Part shown: positions 1 to 9,073 of the stretch, in pieces
How positions within the stretch are numbered: the stretch's first letter is position 1
How the letters are laid out: each line of letters begins with the position of its first letter
DNA from: Thiomargarita sp.
Lineage (GTDB): Bacteria; Pseudomonadota; Gammaproteobacteria; Beggiatoales; Beggiatoaceae
Direction of reading: 5' to 3'
DNA: 32,859 bases
NCBI GenBank assembly: GCA_020726335.1
Contig: DYSU01000017.1
Coordinates: forward strand, 6,720-39,578
Made by a program: the position numbers and the translations under genes
Notes under the pieces: model-generated
Seen by the model: the letters and a program-made list of their open reading frames with translations, nothing else
Database searches by the model: none
Told to the model about the DNA's origin: nothing

Positions 1-7
1 TTTTTAT

Positions 8-3000
8 TTAACTTTGTAATTCCCATGCCAACAATTCATCCACATCATCTTCCAGTAAAATTTTACGAAAAACAGGGACACAATAGGCATATTGACCATG
101 TTGAACCCGCTTGAGGACAAAACTTAAGGTCAAGCGCAACAACGCATGTTTTAAATCTTCTGGTGTATAGTTAAAGCCTTTTTTCTCCAAAATGGCCATC
201 ACATCGGCCATGGTGAAGCGGTTTTGTTTGACGGTGGCATAGACAATGATGCGGTCTAAACGGCTGGCATTTTCATCGTTGGTCAACGATTCCCAACCCG
301 CCAACGCATCATAAATCGCATCGCTGGCCAAAGCATGCAATAAATCATTGTTTTCCAATACGCGGCGTTCGTTGCCTAAATTTTTCAACATTTCATTGCA
401 GGCGATGGCAATCAAGTTGGCGCGCCGTCCTGTGGCATAAATCAAGGTATTGAATTGAAAATCACCACGGTATCTGATGTGCAACACGTCCATCGGTTTG
501 GTGATGAGTTCCAAACAGGCTTCTTTTTCCAACGCGCCGATGATCACAGGCTCGCCAAAGTTTTTCAACGGCGACTGGTATTCCAACACTGACGCTTGGT
601 ATAAATTCCAAAAGCCTGCCAACACAAAAAAGCACCGTCCTTCTTCGCTGAGACTGCGAAATTGGTTCAAAGTTTGGTATTGGTGTTCCATTTCGCATTT
701 AATGAACATATCGGCTTCATCAATCAATAACAAATAGCGTTTCTTGTGGCCGTTATAGCGAAAATAATCAAGCAAATCAATCAATTGCCCATCTGTTTTT
801 AAGCCCAACGCAGCGGCCAATTGGCTGTGAATCGTGTCACCGTGCAAAGTGATGTAATGGCATTCGATGTCGGAATGGCCTTGATAACGTCGATGTAAAT
901 GCTTGAGTATGCTGGATTTTCCCAATTGACGGCCACCAACCACCAAATAATTGCTGGGTTCACGGTTGAGAATATGCGCCAATGTTTGGGCGCGGCCAAA
1001 AAACACCGCGTCTTTGTTGACCCCGCTGCGGGTTTGATAGGGCGAAATTTGGGTGATTTTCAATTGTGCTGACAACACTTTGGCAAACGCAGGAATCGGA
1101 TTGGACAACAACAGCCATTGGCTGAGTTCAACACAATCGGGAACGATGAACAAGGTGGTGGAGTCTAAGCCATAAGGGCGCAGTTCTTGTTGTTGCTGTT
1201 TGTGCAGGGAAATGATCACCACTTTTTGCAATGCCACGGTTTCCCATTGGCGCAATTGGCTGATGATGTCTTTGGCAGGTAAATCGGCGACAGGGAAACA
1301 CAACAAACACGATTCCAAATTCAGCGGAAAGTTTTCATGCAAATGCAAAGTGAACAATTGCCCATGATCGGGGGAAACTTCTGACAGCAATAACGGGGCA
1401 ATCGGTTCGCGGCTTTTGTTGCCCAAACGTTGACCCAGCATTTTGGCTTGTTTGGCGGGGCTTTGGCTTAAAAAAGCAATGGCTTCGTCCAGCGTTTTAT
1501 GATGCACTTGGCTGTCGGTTAAAATCGTGGACAAGCGTTGGGTTTTGCGCAAGAGTTGGCGCGCTTGCGGCAGTTGATACAGCGGCAGTTTGAGCAAATG
1601 ATGGGCATCGTTGGACAACAATGTCACCAGCGGATGGCGGTACAAGCGGTAATAATAAATGAAAATCAGCAAAAACAGCCCAAAAATCACGGGAATATAA
1701 TAATATTTGGACATCCCCAAGGTTTCGATTGAATCCACTGACAATTGCCACACATGACTGGGGTAGGATGTTTTGCGAATATGCAGTAAAACTTGTTGAT
1801 AATCATCCAGTTGAAACGAATCATTCAGCACAAAAGAAATCAGTTCAGTTTTGCCCGCAGCCACAGATGGGCGGGTCACCTCGCTGGTCAATGGTTTTTG
1901 TTCACCACTGACAATGTTTTGCAAATAACTTCTGAAAATACTTTGGCTTAAATCCACTTGGCTTTGATTGGTCAAACCGACCCCCAAGACAGGGTTGTTT
2001 TGTTCAGTCAACACCGCTTTGGCTAATTTTAATTGGGGCAGTTGTGCGGTGACTTTAATATCTAAAATAATCGGGTCAGCTTGCGCGCTGTTGATGTGCA
2101 AGCGCAAATTTTGCTGTTCATTTTTGGGGTTAAGGTAATCGGTTTTAATGCTCACATTCAGGTTAAATTGGTATTTTTGTCCCGCTTCCAACACCGCCAA
2201 GGCATCGGGTGCGTGTAATACCAAACGGTTATCGGTGCTGGGAACATGCACCACTTGCGTCCAATACACCCGTTGTTGGCTGACGTTTTTCACCGTAACT
2301 TGTAATGGTGTGAGTTCACCATCGACGACATTGATTTTATTGGCAAAGTCTTCTACGCTCAAACTGCCGGTGCGTTGTAATTCAGGTGGCGTTAGGCGTT
2401 TGGTGCAATAGCCTTTGGTTTTGCTCCAAACGGTGTCGTTGTCAAAGCATAAACATTGTTTTTCCTCACACGATAGCCACCGCCCCGTTTCATCGCCCAA
2501 CAAGACGCGGCGCAACTGACCTGTGGCCACATTCCACAAACGCACGGTGTTATCGCGTGAACCCGAAGCCAAAATACGGCCATCGGGGCTGAAAGTGACA
2601 GCGGTCACAGGTTCTGAATGGCCTTGATAGCGGTCCATTTCATGGCCTGTTGTGACTTGCCATAAAATCACCGCATTGTCGCGTGAACCCGAAGCCAAAA
2701 TATCACCTTGCGGACTGAAGGCCACAGAAAACACGGGGTCGGTTTCTTGTTCCATTTTTTTCAAAATGTGACCTGTGGCCACATCCCATAAAATCACGGT
2801 GTTGTCGCGTGAACCTGAAGCCAACGTTTTGCCATTGGGGCTGAAGGCCACACTGCGGACAAAAGTGGTATGGCCTTGAAAATTCTTGATTTCTTTGCCA
2901 GAAGCTATGTCCCATAAACGCACGTTGCCATCCCATGAACCCGAAGCCATGATTTTGCCATCGGGACTGAAAGCAATGGCCAACACTTGGTTGGTAAAAT

Positions 3001-4432
3001 CGCCCAAAACGGCCAGTTCTTGGCCATCAGAAACCCGCCACAAACGAATGGTGCTGTCGCTGGAACCTGAGGCTAAAATTTGGCCATCAGGGCTAAAAGC
3101 AACGGTAAACACAGGGTCGGTGTGGCCTTCTAAACGGCGCAAAGTCGTGCCTGTGGCCACGTCCCATAGATAAATATTGCGGTCGCTAGAGCCTGAGGCC
3201 AAATATTGACCTTCGGGGCTGAAGGCCACTGCAAACACGCCTTCCGTGTGTTTTTTCATTTTCTTCAGTTCTTTGCCTGTTTTACTGTCCCATAAACGGA
3301 CAGAGCCATCCAAAGAGCCTGTGGCCAACGCATCGCCTTTGGAATTAAAGACCACAGACAACACTTGGTTGGGGCGCGCACCCAAGGTGCGAATAGCATG
3401 GGCGGTGTTGACATCCCACAAGCCAACCGATGTATCGGTTGACCCTGAGGCTAAAACAGTGCCATCGCCATTAAACACCAAGGTTTTGACCACACCATGA
3501 TGGGCTTTGAAGCGTTTCAATACTTTGCTGACAGTGACATCCCAAAACAACAGCGTGCCATCTGCATCGCCTGTGACCAATAAATTGCTTTCAGGGGAAA
3601 ACGCCAGCGAATGCACCACTTTGTTATCGCTTTTCAGCTCGTATTGCTGGTTTTGCAACAATGCCCACAAGCGAATTTGGCCGCTTTCTGAACTGGTGGC
3701 CAATAAATCGCCTTTGGGATTAAAGCGTACTGCTAAAATCGGTGCGTTGTCTTGGTTAAAACAGCGAAACAAAGTCATGTCTTGCAGTTGCAACACGCAC
3801 ACTTTGCCATCTTCCAAACCATAAGCCAAATAACGGCCATCATGGCTGATGTCGATGGTGCTGGTGACATAAGTGGCTTCACCTGTGTGGCTTTTACCGT
3901 CGTAGTGGTTGATGATTTCGCGGGTTTTTAAATCGCGTACCAGCACTTGCCCTTCATAAGTGGCAGAAACCAAGGTTTGATTGTCGGGGGTGATGGCCAA
4001 GGATTTCACAGGGTCATCATCGTGGTCGCTGTTGTCAAGAAAGCGGTCGATTTCTTGGCCTGATTTGACATCCCAAACCCGCACGCTGTTATCGCCCGCG
4101 CTGGAAATCAAGCGTTTGCCCGTGGCATCAAAAGTCAAACTGACCACGGGAAATTCATGGCCATGTAAGCGGCGAATTTCGCGGCCCGTGTAGGTTTCCC
4201 ACAGTCGAATACTGCTGTCGGTATGGCCTGCGGCGAGAATTTTGCCATCAGGGCTGAGGGTGACGATGTTGATTGGATCGCGTTGGCTGATATGATGAAT
4301 CAAGCGTTCTGCATCTTCAAAATCTTTTTTTTCTAATGGGGTTAATAAATCAAAGGGTTGCGCATAACTCAATGCGGTGTAAAATAAAAACAAACACCCT
4401 GTTAGGGTGAATAATGGGTTGGGCTTTGACAT
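8..4432 (-). CDS. Exported 14-blade WD40 / Ig-like / transmembrane / P-loop ATPase protein
   Basis: Encodes 1474 residues from the ATG at 4432, which has an AAGGA ribosome site 5 bases upstream; an in-frame ATG at 4453 lacks one. Residues 1 to about 25 form a signal peptide ending SYA before QPF. Residues 55-640 contain 14 WD40 repeats of about 42 residues, enough for two seven-bladed propellers; the last seven are the most regular (AFSPDG, LASGS, LWDVATG). A Cys-rich linker (SCEEKQCLC, near 657) and Ig-like beta segments (about 690-895) lead to one membrane helix (about 910-930, FGLFLLIFIYYY). The C-terminal part carries FFGRAQ, Walker A GGRQLGKSS (about 1170), Walker B YLLLIDEAD (about 1236) and a likely winged-helix tail, as in STAND/AAA-type ATPases. 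Inferred topology is sensor outside and ATPase inside. Ligand and output are unknown. The hybrid kinase gene upstream is co-directional. Confidence 0.9.
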   Translation of the reverse strand: MSKPNPLFTLTGCLFLFYTALSYAQPFDLLTPLEKKDFEDAERLIHHISQRDPINIVTLSPDGKILAAGHTDSSIRLWETYTGREIRRLHGHEFPVVSLTFDATGKRLISSAGDNSVRVWDVKSGQEIDRFLDNSDHDDDPVKSLAITPDNQTLVSATYEGQVLVRDLKTREIINHYDGKSHTGEATYVTSTIDISHDGRYLAYGLEDGKVCVLQLQDMTLFRCFNQDNAPILAVRFNPKGDLLATSSESGQIRLWALLQNQQYELKSDNKVVHSLAFSPESNLLVTGDADGTLLFWDVTVSKVLKRFKAHHGVVKTLVFNGDGTVLASGSTDTSVGLWDVNTAHAIRTLGARPNQVLSVVFNSKGDALATGSLDGSVRLWDSKTGKELKKMKKHTEGVFAVAFSPEGQYLASGSSDRNIYLWDVATGTTLRRLEGHTDPVFTVAFSPDGQILASGSSDSTIRLWRVSDGQELAVLGDFTNQVLAIAFSPDGKIMASGSWDGNVRLWDIASGKEIKNFQGHTTFVRSVAFSPNGKTLASGSRDNTVILWDVATGHILKKMEQETDPVFSVAFSPQGDILASGSRDNAVILWQVTTGHEMDRYQGHSEPVTAVTFSPDGRILASGSRDNTVRLWNVATGQLRRVLLGDETGRWLSCEEKQCLCFDNDTVWSKTKGYCTKRLTPPELQRTGSLSVEDFANKINVVDGELTPLQVTVKNVSQQRVYWTQVVHVPSTDNRLVLHAPDALAVLEAGQKYQFNLNVSIKTDYLNPKNEQQNLRLHINSAQADPIILDIKVTAQLPQLKLAKAVLTEQNNPVLGVGLTNQSQVDLSQSIFRSYLQNIVSGEQKPLTSEVTRPSVAAGKTELISFVLNDSFQLDDYQQVLLHIRKTSYPSHVWQLSVDSIETLGMSKYYYIPVIFGLFLLIFIYYYRLYRHPLVTLLSNDAHHLLKLPLYQLPQARQLLRKTQRLSTILTDSQVHHKTLDEAIAFLSQSPAKQAKMLGQRLGNKSREPIAPLLLSEVSPDHGQLFTLHLHENFPLNLESCLLCFPVADLPAKDIISQLRQWETVALQKVVIISLHKQQQQELRPYGLDSTTLFIVPDCVELSQWLLLSNPIPAFAKVLSAQLKITQISPYQTRSGVNKDAVFFGRAQTLAHILNREPSNYLVVGGRQLGKSSILKHLHRRYQGHSDIECHYITLHGDTIHSQLAAALGLKTDGQLIDLLDYFRYNGHKKRYLLLIDEADMFIKCEMEHQYQTLNQFRSLSEEGRCFFVLAGFWNLYQASVLEYQSPLKNFGEPVIIGALEKEACLELITKPMDVLHIRYRGDFQFNTLIYATGRRANLIAIACNEMLKNLGNERRVLENNDLLHALASDAIYDALAGWESLTNDENASRLDRIIVYATVKQNRFTMADVMAILEKKGFNYTPEDLKHALLRLTLSFVLKRVQHGQYAYCVPVFRKILLEDDVDELLAWELQS
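2500..4270 (-). repeat. 14 tandem WD40-coding repeats (about 126 bases each)
   Basis: Fourteen in-frame repeats encode the propeller blades. Those at about 2500-3350 are similar at the DNA level: the stretch encoding SGSRDN recurs at about 2550, 2680 and 2805 with few changes. The repeats at 3400-4270 are more diverged. This suggests that one seven-blade block was amplified or homogenised more recently than the other. Confidence 0.85.
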
Positions 4433-4514
4433 GATAATCCTTGCTAAACGCATGGTTTATTGAATAAACCCGCGTGCATTACTGATACTTAAAGAATGTA
4501 CGCCAACCCAACTT

Positions 4515-4553
4515 ATTATATTTACTGAAAATTTAAAATACTTCAATAGTATT
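4515..4553 (-). promoter_or_regulatory. Possible promoter with inverted repeat at the -35 position of the WD40-ATPase gene
   Basis: On the minus strand a perfect TATAAT lies at 4520-4515. A perfect inverted repeat, AATACT-N5-AGTATT, lies at 4553-4537, so its inner arm falls where a -35 hexamer would be (16 bases from the TATAAT) although it does not match TTGACA. The element is 83 bases upstream of the start at 4432. Weak -35 plus overlapping dyad would suit an activator- or repressor-controlled promoter. The site is very AT-rich, so chance is possible. Confidence 0.35.
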
Positions 4554-4608
4554 GTTTTTTTATGGGCTGTATTTTAGCAACAAAGCAGGTGTTTTCCAAC
4601 AACACACA

Positions 4609-6309
4609 TCAAACAGAGCAGTATAAACCAATCATCCGTGCCAAGGATTCGCGCCGCACGGGTTTGCTGATAAAATCATCCATCCCTGCTTGCAAACAGC
4701 GTTCTTTGTCACTGTTCAATACACTGGCTGTCATGGCAATAATCGCTGAACGGGGTTGATTTTGCTGTAATTGACGAATCGCACGGGTGGCGGCCAAACC
4801 ATCCATTTTTGGCATATGAATGTCCATAAAAATCAAATCATAAAAATGGCGTTCGACTTCAGCAAGGGCTTGCAAACCATTGTCCACGGTTTTAATTTGT
4901 TCAGAAAAATTTTTTAACAGTAAATTCAATACCTTTTGATTTACTTTGTTATCTTCAGCCAATAAAATGCGCGGCATTTTTTTAGTGTTATCCGTTAGTT
5001 GCGCGGGTGTTTGTAGTAATTTTTGTATGCCATTATAAAGTCGCAAGGGTTTAATCGGTTTATTGATGCAAATGATGTGGTCTTGTTGACAAATTTCAGG
5101 GTTATAGCCGAATAAAATTAAATTTTTAACTTGTCGGCATGGGTACAACGGTTCAGGCAAGGCATTGTTTTCAATAAAATCACAAAGACCAATATCCCAT
5201 ACTTGTTGGTTCAACAAACGCAACAGTTCCGTTTTGTCTGTGACCAAAGTCAATTGACCGCCCCATTGTTGAAGACAATGTCGCAACAAATTACGGCTAA
5301 AATTGTCTGGGCTGTAGATTAAAATCTGTTTACCTTGCAATGAGGGCAATGGCGCAGACAACAATTGATAAGGATTGCCAACAGAAGCCAATGCTTTGAT
5401 ATTAAAATGAAAACAACTGCCTTGGCCCAACTGGCTGTCTAACCAAATTTGCCCGCGCATCATTTCAATCAATTGCTTGCTGATTAACAAACCCAAACCC
5501 GAACCACCGTATTGGCGTTGCACCGTGCTGTGAACTTGGCTAAAAGGTTGAAATAACGCATGAATTTTATCTTTCGCAATGCCGATGCCTGTGTCATGGA
5601 TTTTAAACGACAATGTATAATTTTGTTCTTTAATTTCAGACACTTGCACATCCAGCCACACATGGCCTTGGTCGGTGAATTTAATGGCGTTGTTGAGTAA
5701 ATTAACAAAAATTTGCCGCAAACGGGTTCTATCGCCCATGATGAGCGGCGGCACATCATCCGCCATTTGATACCCCAAATTTAAGCCTTTTTGTGCGGCT
5801 TGCGCAGTGATCAAATCCAGCGATTCTTCAATACACAAGCGCAAGTCAAACACATGGGTTTCCAACACCACTTTGTCCGCACCCAAACGCGAATATTCAA
5901 GAATGTCATTGATTAAATTGAGTAAAATTTCTGAACTGCTGCGGATAATTTTCAAATAATCTTGTTGTTCAGGACTCAAAGGCGTATCGGCTAAAATCAC
6001 CGTCATACCCAGCACGCCATTTAACGGGGTGCGAATTTCGTGGCTCATGTGGGTTAAAAAATTGACTTTATTTTTTGCTTCATGCAAAGCGGTTTGTTGT
6101 TGGCTAACTTGTTGTTCTAATTGATGTTGTCGCTGTTTGTAATTGACAATAACTTGTTGCAATTCGTGAATTTGCTTTTGTTTGCTTTGCAAGGAAAAAG
6201 GGCATTGAGTCAGATTTTTTTCTAAAAAAAACAATAAATTGGCCGATAGTTTGTGAATACGCGCATACAAGCTCATAAAAGATGCCTGAATGGGCTTGCC
6301 ATTGTCCAT
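4609..6309 (-). CDS. Soluble hybrid histidine kinase with two receiver-like domains
   Basis: Encodes 566 residues of a two-component hybrid kinase. There is no membrane helix and no recognisable sensor; residues 45-85 are a glutamine-rich coiled coil. The HisKA box follows (FLTHMSHEIRTPLNG, His90), then the HATPase domain with N box NLLNNAIKFTD, DTGIGIA and GGSGLGL. A first receiver-like domain (about 330-435) keeps a central Asp (LCDF) and Lys (NKPIKP) but lacks the usual acidic pair. A complete receiver is C-terminal (about 447-560, LLAEDNKVNQK, phospho-acceptor Asp in FMDIHMPKMDG near 495). The architecture resembles BarA-like or orphan hybrid kinases, so it probably receives its signal from a partner protein. 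No ribosome site is obvious at the ATG at 6309; an ATG at 6276 is an alternative start. Confidence 0.9.
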   Translation of the reverse strand: MDNGKPIQASFMSLYARIHKLSANLLFFLEKNLTQCPFSLQSKQKQIHELQQVIVNYKQRQHQLEQQVSQQQTALHEAKNKVNFLTHMSHEIRTPLNGVLGMTVILADTPLSPEQQDYLKIIRSSSEILLNLINDILEYSRLGADKVVLETHVFDLRLCIEESLDLITAQAAQKGLNLGYQMADDVPPLIMGDRTRLRQIFVNLLNNAIKFTDQGHVWLDVQVSEIKEQNYTLSFKIHDTGIGIAKDKIHALFQPFSQVHSTVQRQYGGSGLGLLISKQLIEMMRGQIWLDSQLGQGSCFHFNIKALASVGNPYQLLSAPLPSLQGKQILIYSPDNFSRNLLRHCLQQWGGQLTLVTDKTELLRLLNQQVWDIGLCDFIENNALPEPLYPCRQVKNLILFGYNPEICQQDHIICINKPIKPLRLYNGIQKLLQTPAQLTDNTKKMPRILLAEDNKVNQKVLNLLLKNFSEQIKTVDNGLQALAEVERHFYDLIFMDIHMPKMDGLAATRAIRQLQQNQPRSAIIAMTASVLNSDKERCLQAGMDDFISKPVRRESLARMIGLYCSV

Positions 6310-6426
6310 CGCACGGGTTTATTCGCATTTTGCATCGCTTTATGCAGGGCTACAAAAATCACAAGCAAATCCTAAAAAATTGTGGCATCATAATTTTTGA
6401 TTTTCATCCAAGTACAGAACTTTATT

Positions 6427-7071
6427 ATGAAAAATAACTTATCTATTGTTTTTGAAGGACTTTGGCATAACAATCCGGGCTTTGTTCAATTGCTGGGCTT
6501 GTGTCCTTTATTGGCGGTAAGCAACACGGCTATCAATGCGTTGGGGTTGGGTATTGCCACTTTATTGACTCTTGTTGCAAGCAATGTGACAGTTTCATTG
6601 TTTCGCCAACACATTCCCAACGCGGTGCGTATTCCCATTTTTGTGTTAATCATCGCTTCATTGGTCACGGCCATTGAATTATTGATAAAAGCTTACTATT
6701 ACCCGTTATATATGGTTTTGGGGATTTTCATTCCATTAATTGTCACCAATTGCACCATCATTGGTCGCGCTGAAGCGTTTGCGATTAAAAACAATGTGAT
6801 GCAGTCCTTTCTCGATGGTTTGGCCAATGGTTTGGGTTCTGTCCTGGCATTGTTTAGCTTGGGTGCGGTGCGCGAAATTTTGGGCCAAGGCTCGTTGTTT
6901 GCCGATGCCAGCATCATGTTTGGTGAATCGGCATCATGGATGAGCATTCAAGTAATTGAAAATTATCATGGTTTTTTATTGGCTTTGTTGCCTTCAGGCG
7001 CGTTTCTGGGTTTAGGCTTATTGATTGCAATGAAGAACAGCTTAGATCGACTATCAATTAAAAAATATTAA
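6427..7071 (+). CDS. rnfE: Electron transport complex subunit RnfE/RsxE
   Basis: Encodes 214 residues of a multi-spanning inner-membrane protein of the RnfE/NqrD family. Characteristic segments include [35 protein letters not shown] followed by GRAEAFA, and [13 protein letters not shown]. Length and motifs match RnfE better than NqrD. Rnf complexes couple ferredoxin/NADH electron transfer to ion movement, and the RsxABCDGE form keeps SoxR reduced. The gene is normally last in rnfABCDGE, but no other rnf gene lies beside it here: the hybrid kinase is divergent upstream and a sensor kinase follows. The ATG at 6427 begins [13 protein letters not shown], which aligns with the usual N-terminus; an upstream in-frame start adds ten unlikely residues. 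Confidence 0.9.
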   Translation: MKNNLSIVFEGLWHNNPGFVQLLGLCPLLAVSNTAINALGLGIATLLTLVASNVTVSLFRQHIPNAVRIPIFVLIIASLVTAIELLIKAYYYPLYMVLGIFIPLIVTNCTIIGRAEAFAIKNNVMQSFLDGLANGLGSVLALFSLGAVREILGQGSLFADASIMFGESASWMSIQVIENYHGFLLALLPSGAFLGLGLLIAMKNSLDRLSIKKY

Positions 7072-7105
7072 ATCCAAGGTGTTATGCGCTTCTGTCACAG
7101 GGGCG

Positions 7106-7126
7106 TAATGATAAAAAGTCATTATC
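7106..7126. promoter_or_regulatory. Small inverted repeat just before the Cache histidine kinase
   Basis: TAATGA (7106-7111) and TCATTA (7119-7124) are exact reverse complements separated by 7 bases, and an offset GATAA/TTATC pair ends at 7126. The repeat ends 5 bases before the kinase ATG and could act as an operator or a translational hairpin. The arms are short and AT-rich. Confidence 0.25.
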
Positions 7127-7130
7127 TATC

Positions 7131-8582
7131 ATGAAGTTACAAACAAAAATTAATGTTTTTGTCTTAAGCTTGTTGTCCTTGTTTGGCTTGTTAGTGGTAT
7201 TGGCAGGCGTGATGATGATGGATCAGGTGATTAAACAATTAAACAGCAAACTGTTGCGTGCTGAAGCGCAGAGTTTACAAAACCAAATTTATCAAACATA
7301 TAACCAAGCTTTTGTCCAAAATACCCTCAGTAAAAGCCGTCAACAACTGCTGGATAAATTGGCAATTTATCGCTATGGTGATACGGGTAAGGTGTTTGTG
7401 TTGAATTTTGCGCAAGAAGTGGTGATGCACCCCGATTATAGCGCGGGTCAAGCTTATCCTGTGGCAGAAATTCATGACATGTCACGCAAGCAAGAAGGCA
7501 GCTTGTTTTTTCGTGATAAAAATCAACGTTATATGGGCTATTATTTCATCAGCAAAGAATGGCAATGGTGGGTGGTACTGACCGTTGAAGCCGATGAAAT
7601 TTTTGCTGCCAGAAATCAATATTTGATTTTAACCTCGACAGTCGCGTTGGTTGTATTGTTGTTGTTGTTTTATTTTAGTTACAACTTAACCGAAAAAATC
7701 ACTTACCGCATCCACAACACTTTGCACGATTTGAGAAAAATTGCCCAAGGCGATTATCGCTTGTGTATTCCCGTGGAAAAAAAAGATGAACTGGGTTTGA
7801 TTCAAGAAGGCATTAATTCCATGACCGCACAAATTGCCGTTGCCACTGAAATCTTAAGTTTTGCCAAAGAACAGGCCGAGCTGGCCAACAAAACCAAAAG
7901 CCATTTTATCGCCAACATGAGCCACGAACTGCGCACACCGTTGAATGCCATCATAGGTTACAGCGAAATGCTCAGCGAAGACATTGACAATAAAACCCAA
8001 CGAGATGATTTAGATAAAATTAACCGCTCAGCCCATTATTTGCTCAATTTAATCAACAGTGTATTGGATATTTCCAAATTAGAAGCAGGCAAAATGGAGT
8101 TATATCAAGAAGTGGTTTCTTTGCCACAGTTGTCATCTGAAATCACAGAAATGGTTAAACCATTGATTATCAAAAAAAATAACCACATAATGTGTCATTA
8201 TGAAGAGAATTTAGGGACATTTTATACGGATGTCACCAAATTAAGACAGATTTTATTTAATTTGTTGAGCAATGCCGCAAAATTTACCCAAAATGGCGAC
8301 ATCACTTTGTCAGTCTATCACAGCACCAACGCATGGCAAACATGGTTACATTTCGATGTCCAAGACACAGGCATTGGCATTGATTTATTGCAGCAAGATC
8401 ATCTATTTAATGCGTTTAGTCAAGCGGAAGTCTCAACCAGTCACCATTACGGTGGCACAGGTTTGGGTTTGGCCATCAGTCGCCAATTTGCCAAAATGAT
8501 GGGTGGTGACATTACCGTAACCAGTGAACCCAATCACGGCAGTACGTTTTGCCTGAAATTACCCAATAAATTGCCTGAATAA
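7131..8582 (+). CDS. Membrane sensor histidine kinase, Cache-HAMP-HisKA-HATPase
   Basis: Encodes 483 residues. A membrane helix (about 8-30) and a second (about 164-184) flank a periplasmic single-Cache domain with the typical [20 protein letters not shown] stretch. A HAMP domain follows (about 185-240), then HisKA ([17 protein letters not shown], His265) and HATPase ([28 protein letters not shown]). Cache domains usually bind small extracellular ligands such as carboxylates or amino acids; the ligand here cannot be read. No response regulator is adjacent, and the next gene is a bacteriohemerythrin 15 bases downstream that is probably co-transcribed. The ATG at 7131 begins a convincing N-terminal membrane anchor, although no strong ribosome site precedes it. 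Confidence 0.92.
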   Translation: MKLQTKINVFVLSLLSLFGLLVVLAGVMMMDQVIKQLNSKLLRAEAQSLQNQIYQTYNQAFVQNTLSKSRQQLLDKLAIYRYGDTGKVFVLNFAQEVVMHPDYSAGQAYPVAEIHDMSRKQEGSLFFRDKNQRYMGYYFISKEWQWWVVLTVEADEIFAARNQYLILTSTVALVVLLLLFYFSYNLTEKITYRIHNTLHDLRKIAQGDYRLCIPVEKKDELGLIQEGINSMTAQIAVATEILSFAKEQAELANKTKSHFIANMSHELRTPLNAIIGYSEMLSEDIDNKTQRDDLDKINRSAHYLLNLINSVLDISKLEAGKMELYQEVVSLPQLSSEITEMVKPLIIKKNNHIMCHYEENLGTFYTDVTKLRQILFNLLSNAAKFTQNGDITLSVYHSTNAWQTWLHFDVQDTGIGIDLLQQDHLFNAFSQAEVSTSHHYGGTGLGLAISRQFAKMMGGDITVTSEPNHGSTFCLKLPNKLPE

Positions 8583-8597
8583 CCCGAGGAAACGAAC

Positions 8598-9068
8598 ATG
8601 TCAAAAATTAAGCCCTTAATTGAATGGAATGATAAATTGAGTGTTAAAATTGATGAAATTGATGAACAGCATAAAATTCTAGTCAGTCTTATCAATAGTT
8701 TGTATGAATCCATTGTTACGCAAACAACTGATTTAGAAGTGAATAATATTTTAGAGCAATTGGTGCAATACACCATTATCCACTTCGCAGTTGAAGAAAG
8801 TTTAATGCGCATTTTTCATTATCCCGAACACGATGCGCATAAAAAACACCATGAAGAATTGACCAACCAAGTGATTTCCTTGCGCACCAAAGTGAAAAAC
8901 AAAGAAACCGAAATCAGTATGGAATTGCTCAATTTTCTGCGCAGTTGGCTGACCAATCACATCATGGTTGAAGACCAACTTTACAGCCCATTCTTTTTGC
9001 AACAAGGCATTAAACCAACGTGGCATAACAGCAGTTGGCGCGGCAAAATCTGGAAATTATTTCATTAA
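8598..9068 (+). CDS. Bacteriohemerythrin (di-iron O2-binding protein)
   Basis: Encodes 156 residues of the hemerythrin family. All seven predicted di-iron ligands are present: His25 (DEQH), His62 and Glu66 (HFAVEE), His81 and His85 (HKKHH), His121 and Asp126 (HIMVED). Their spacing matches bacteriohemerythrins such as that of Methylococcus. These proteins reversibly bind O2 for storage, delivery to oxidases or sensing. The N-terminal LIEWNDKLSVKIDEIDEQH is typical, and about 25 extra basic and aromatic residues follow the last ligand. GAGGAA lies 7 bases before the ATG. Placement right behind a sensor kinase suggests shared regulation and a low-oxygen role, which is inference. Confidence 0.95.
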   Translation: MSKIKPLIEWNDKLSVKIDEIDEQHKILVSLINSLYESIVTQTTDLEVNNILEQLVQYTIIHFAVEESLMRIFHYPEHDAHKKHHEELTNQVISLRTKVKNKETEISMELLNFLRSWLTNHIMVEDQLYSPFFLQQGIKPTWHNSSWRGKIWKLFH

Positions 9069-9073
9069 ACAGT

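Noticed and set aside
2500-4270. Regular repeats as a possible CRISPR or minisatellite
   Set aside because: The period of about 126 bases is in frame and codes for WD40 blades; there are no short identical repeats with unique spacers.
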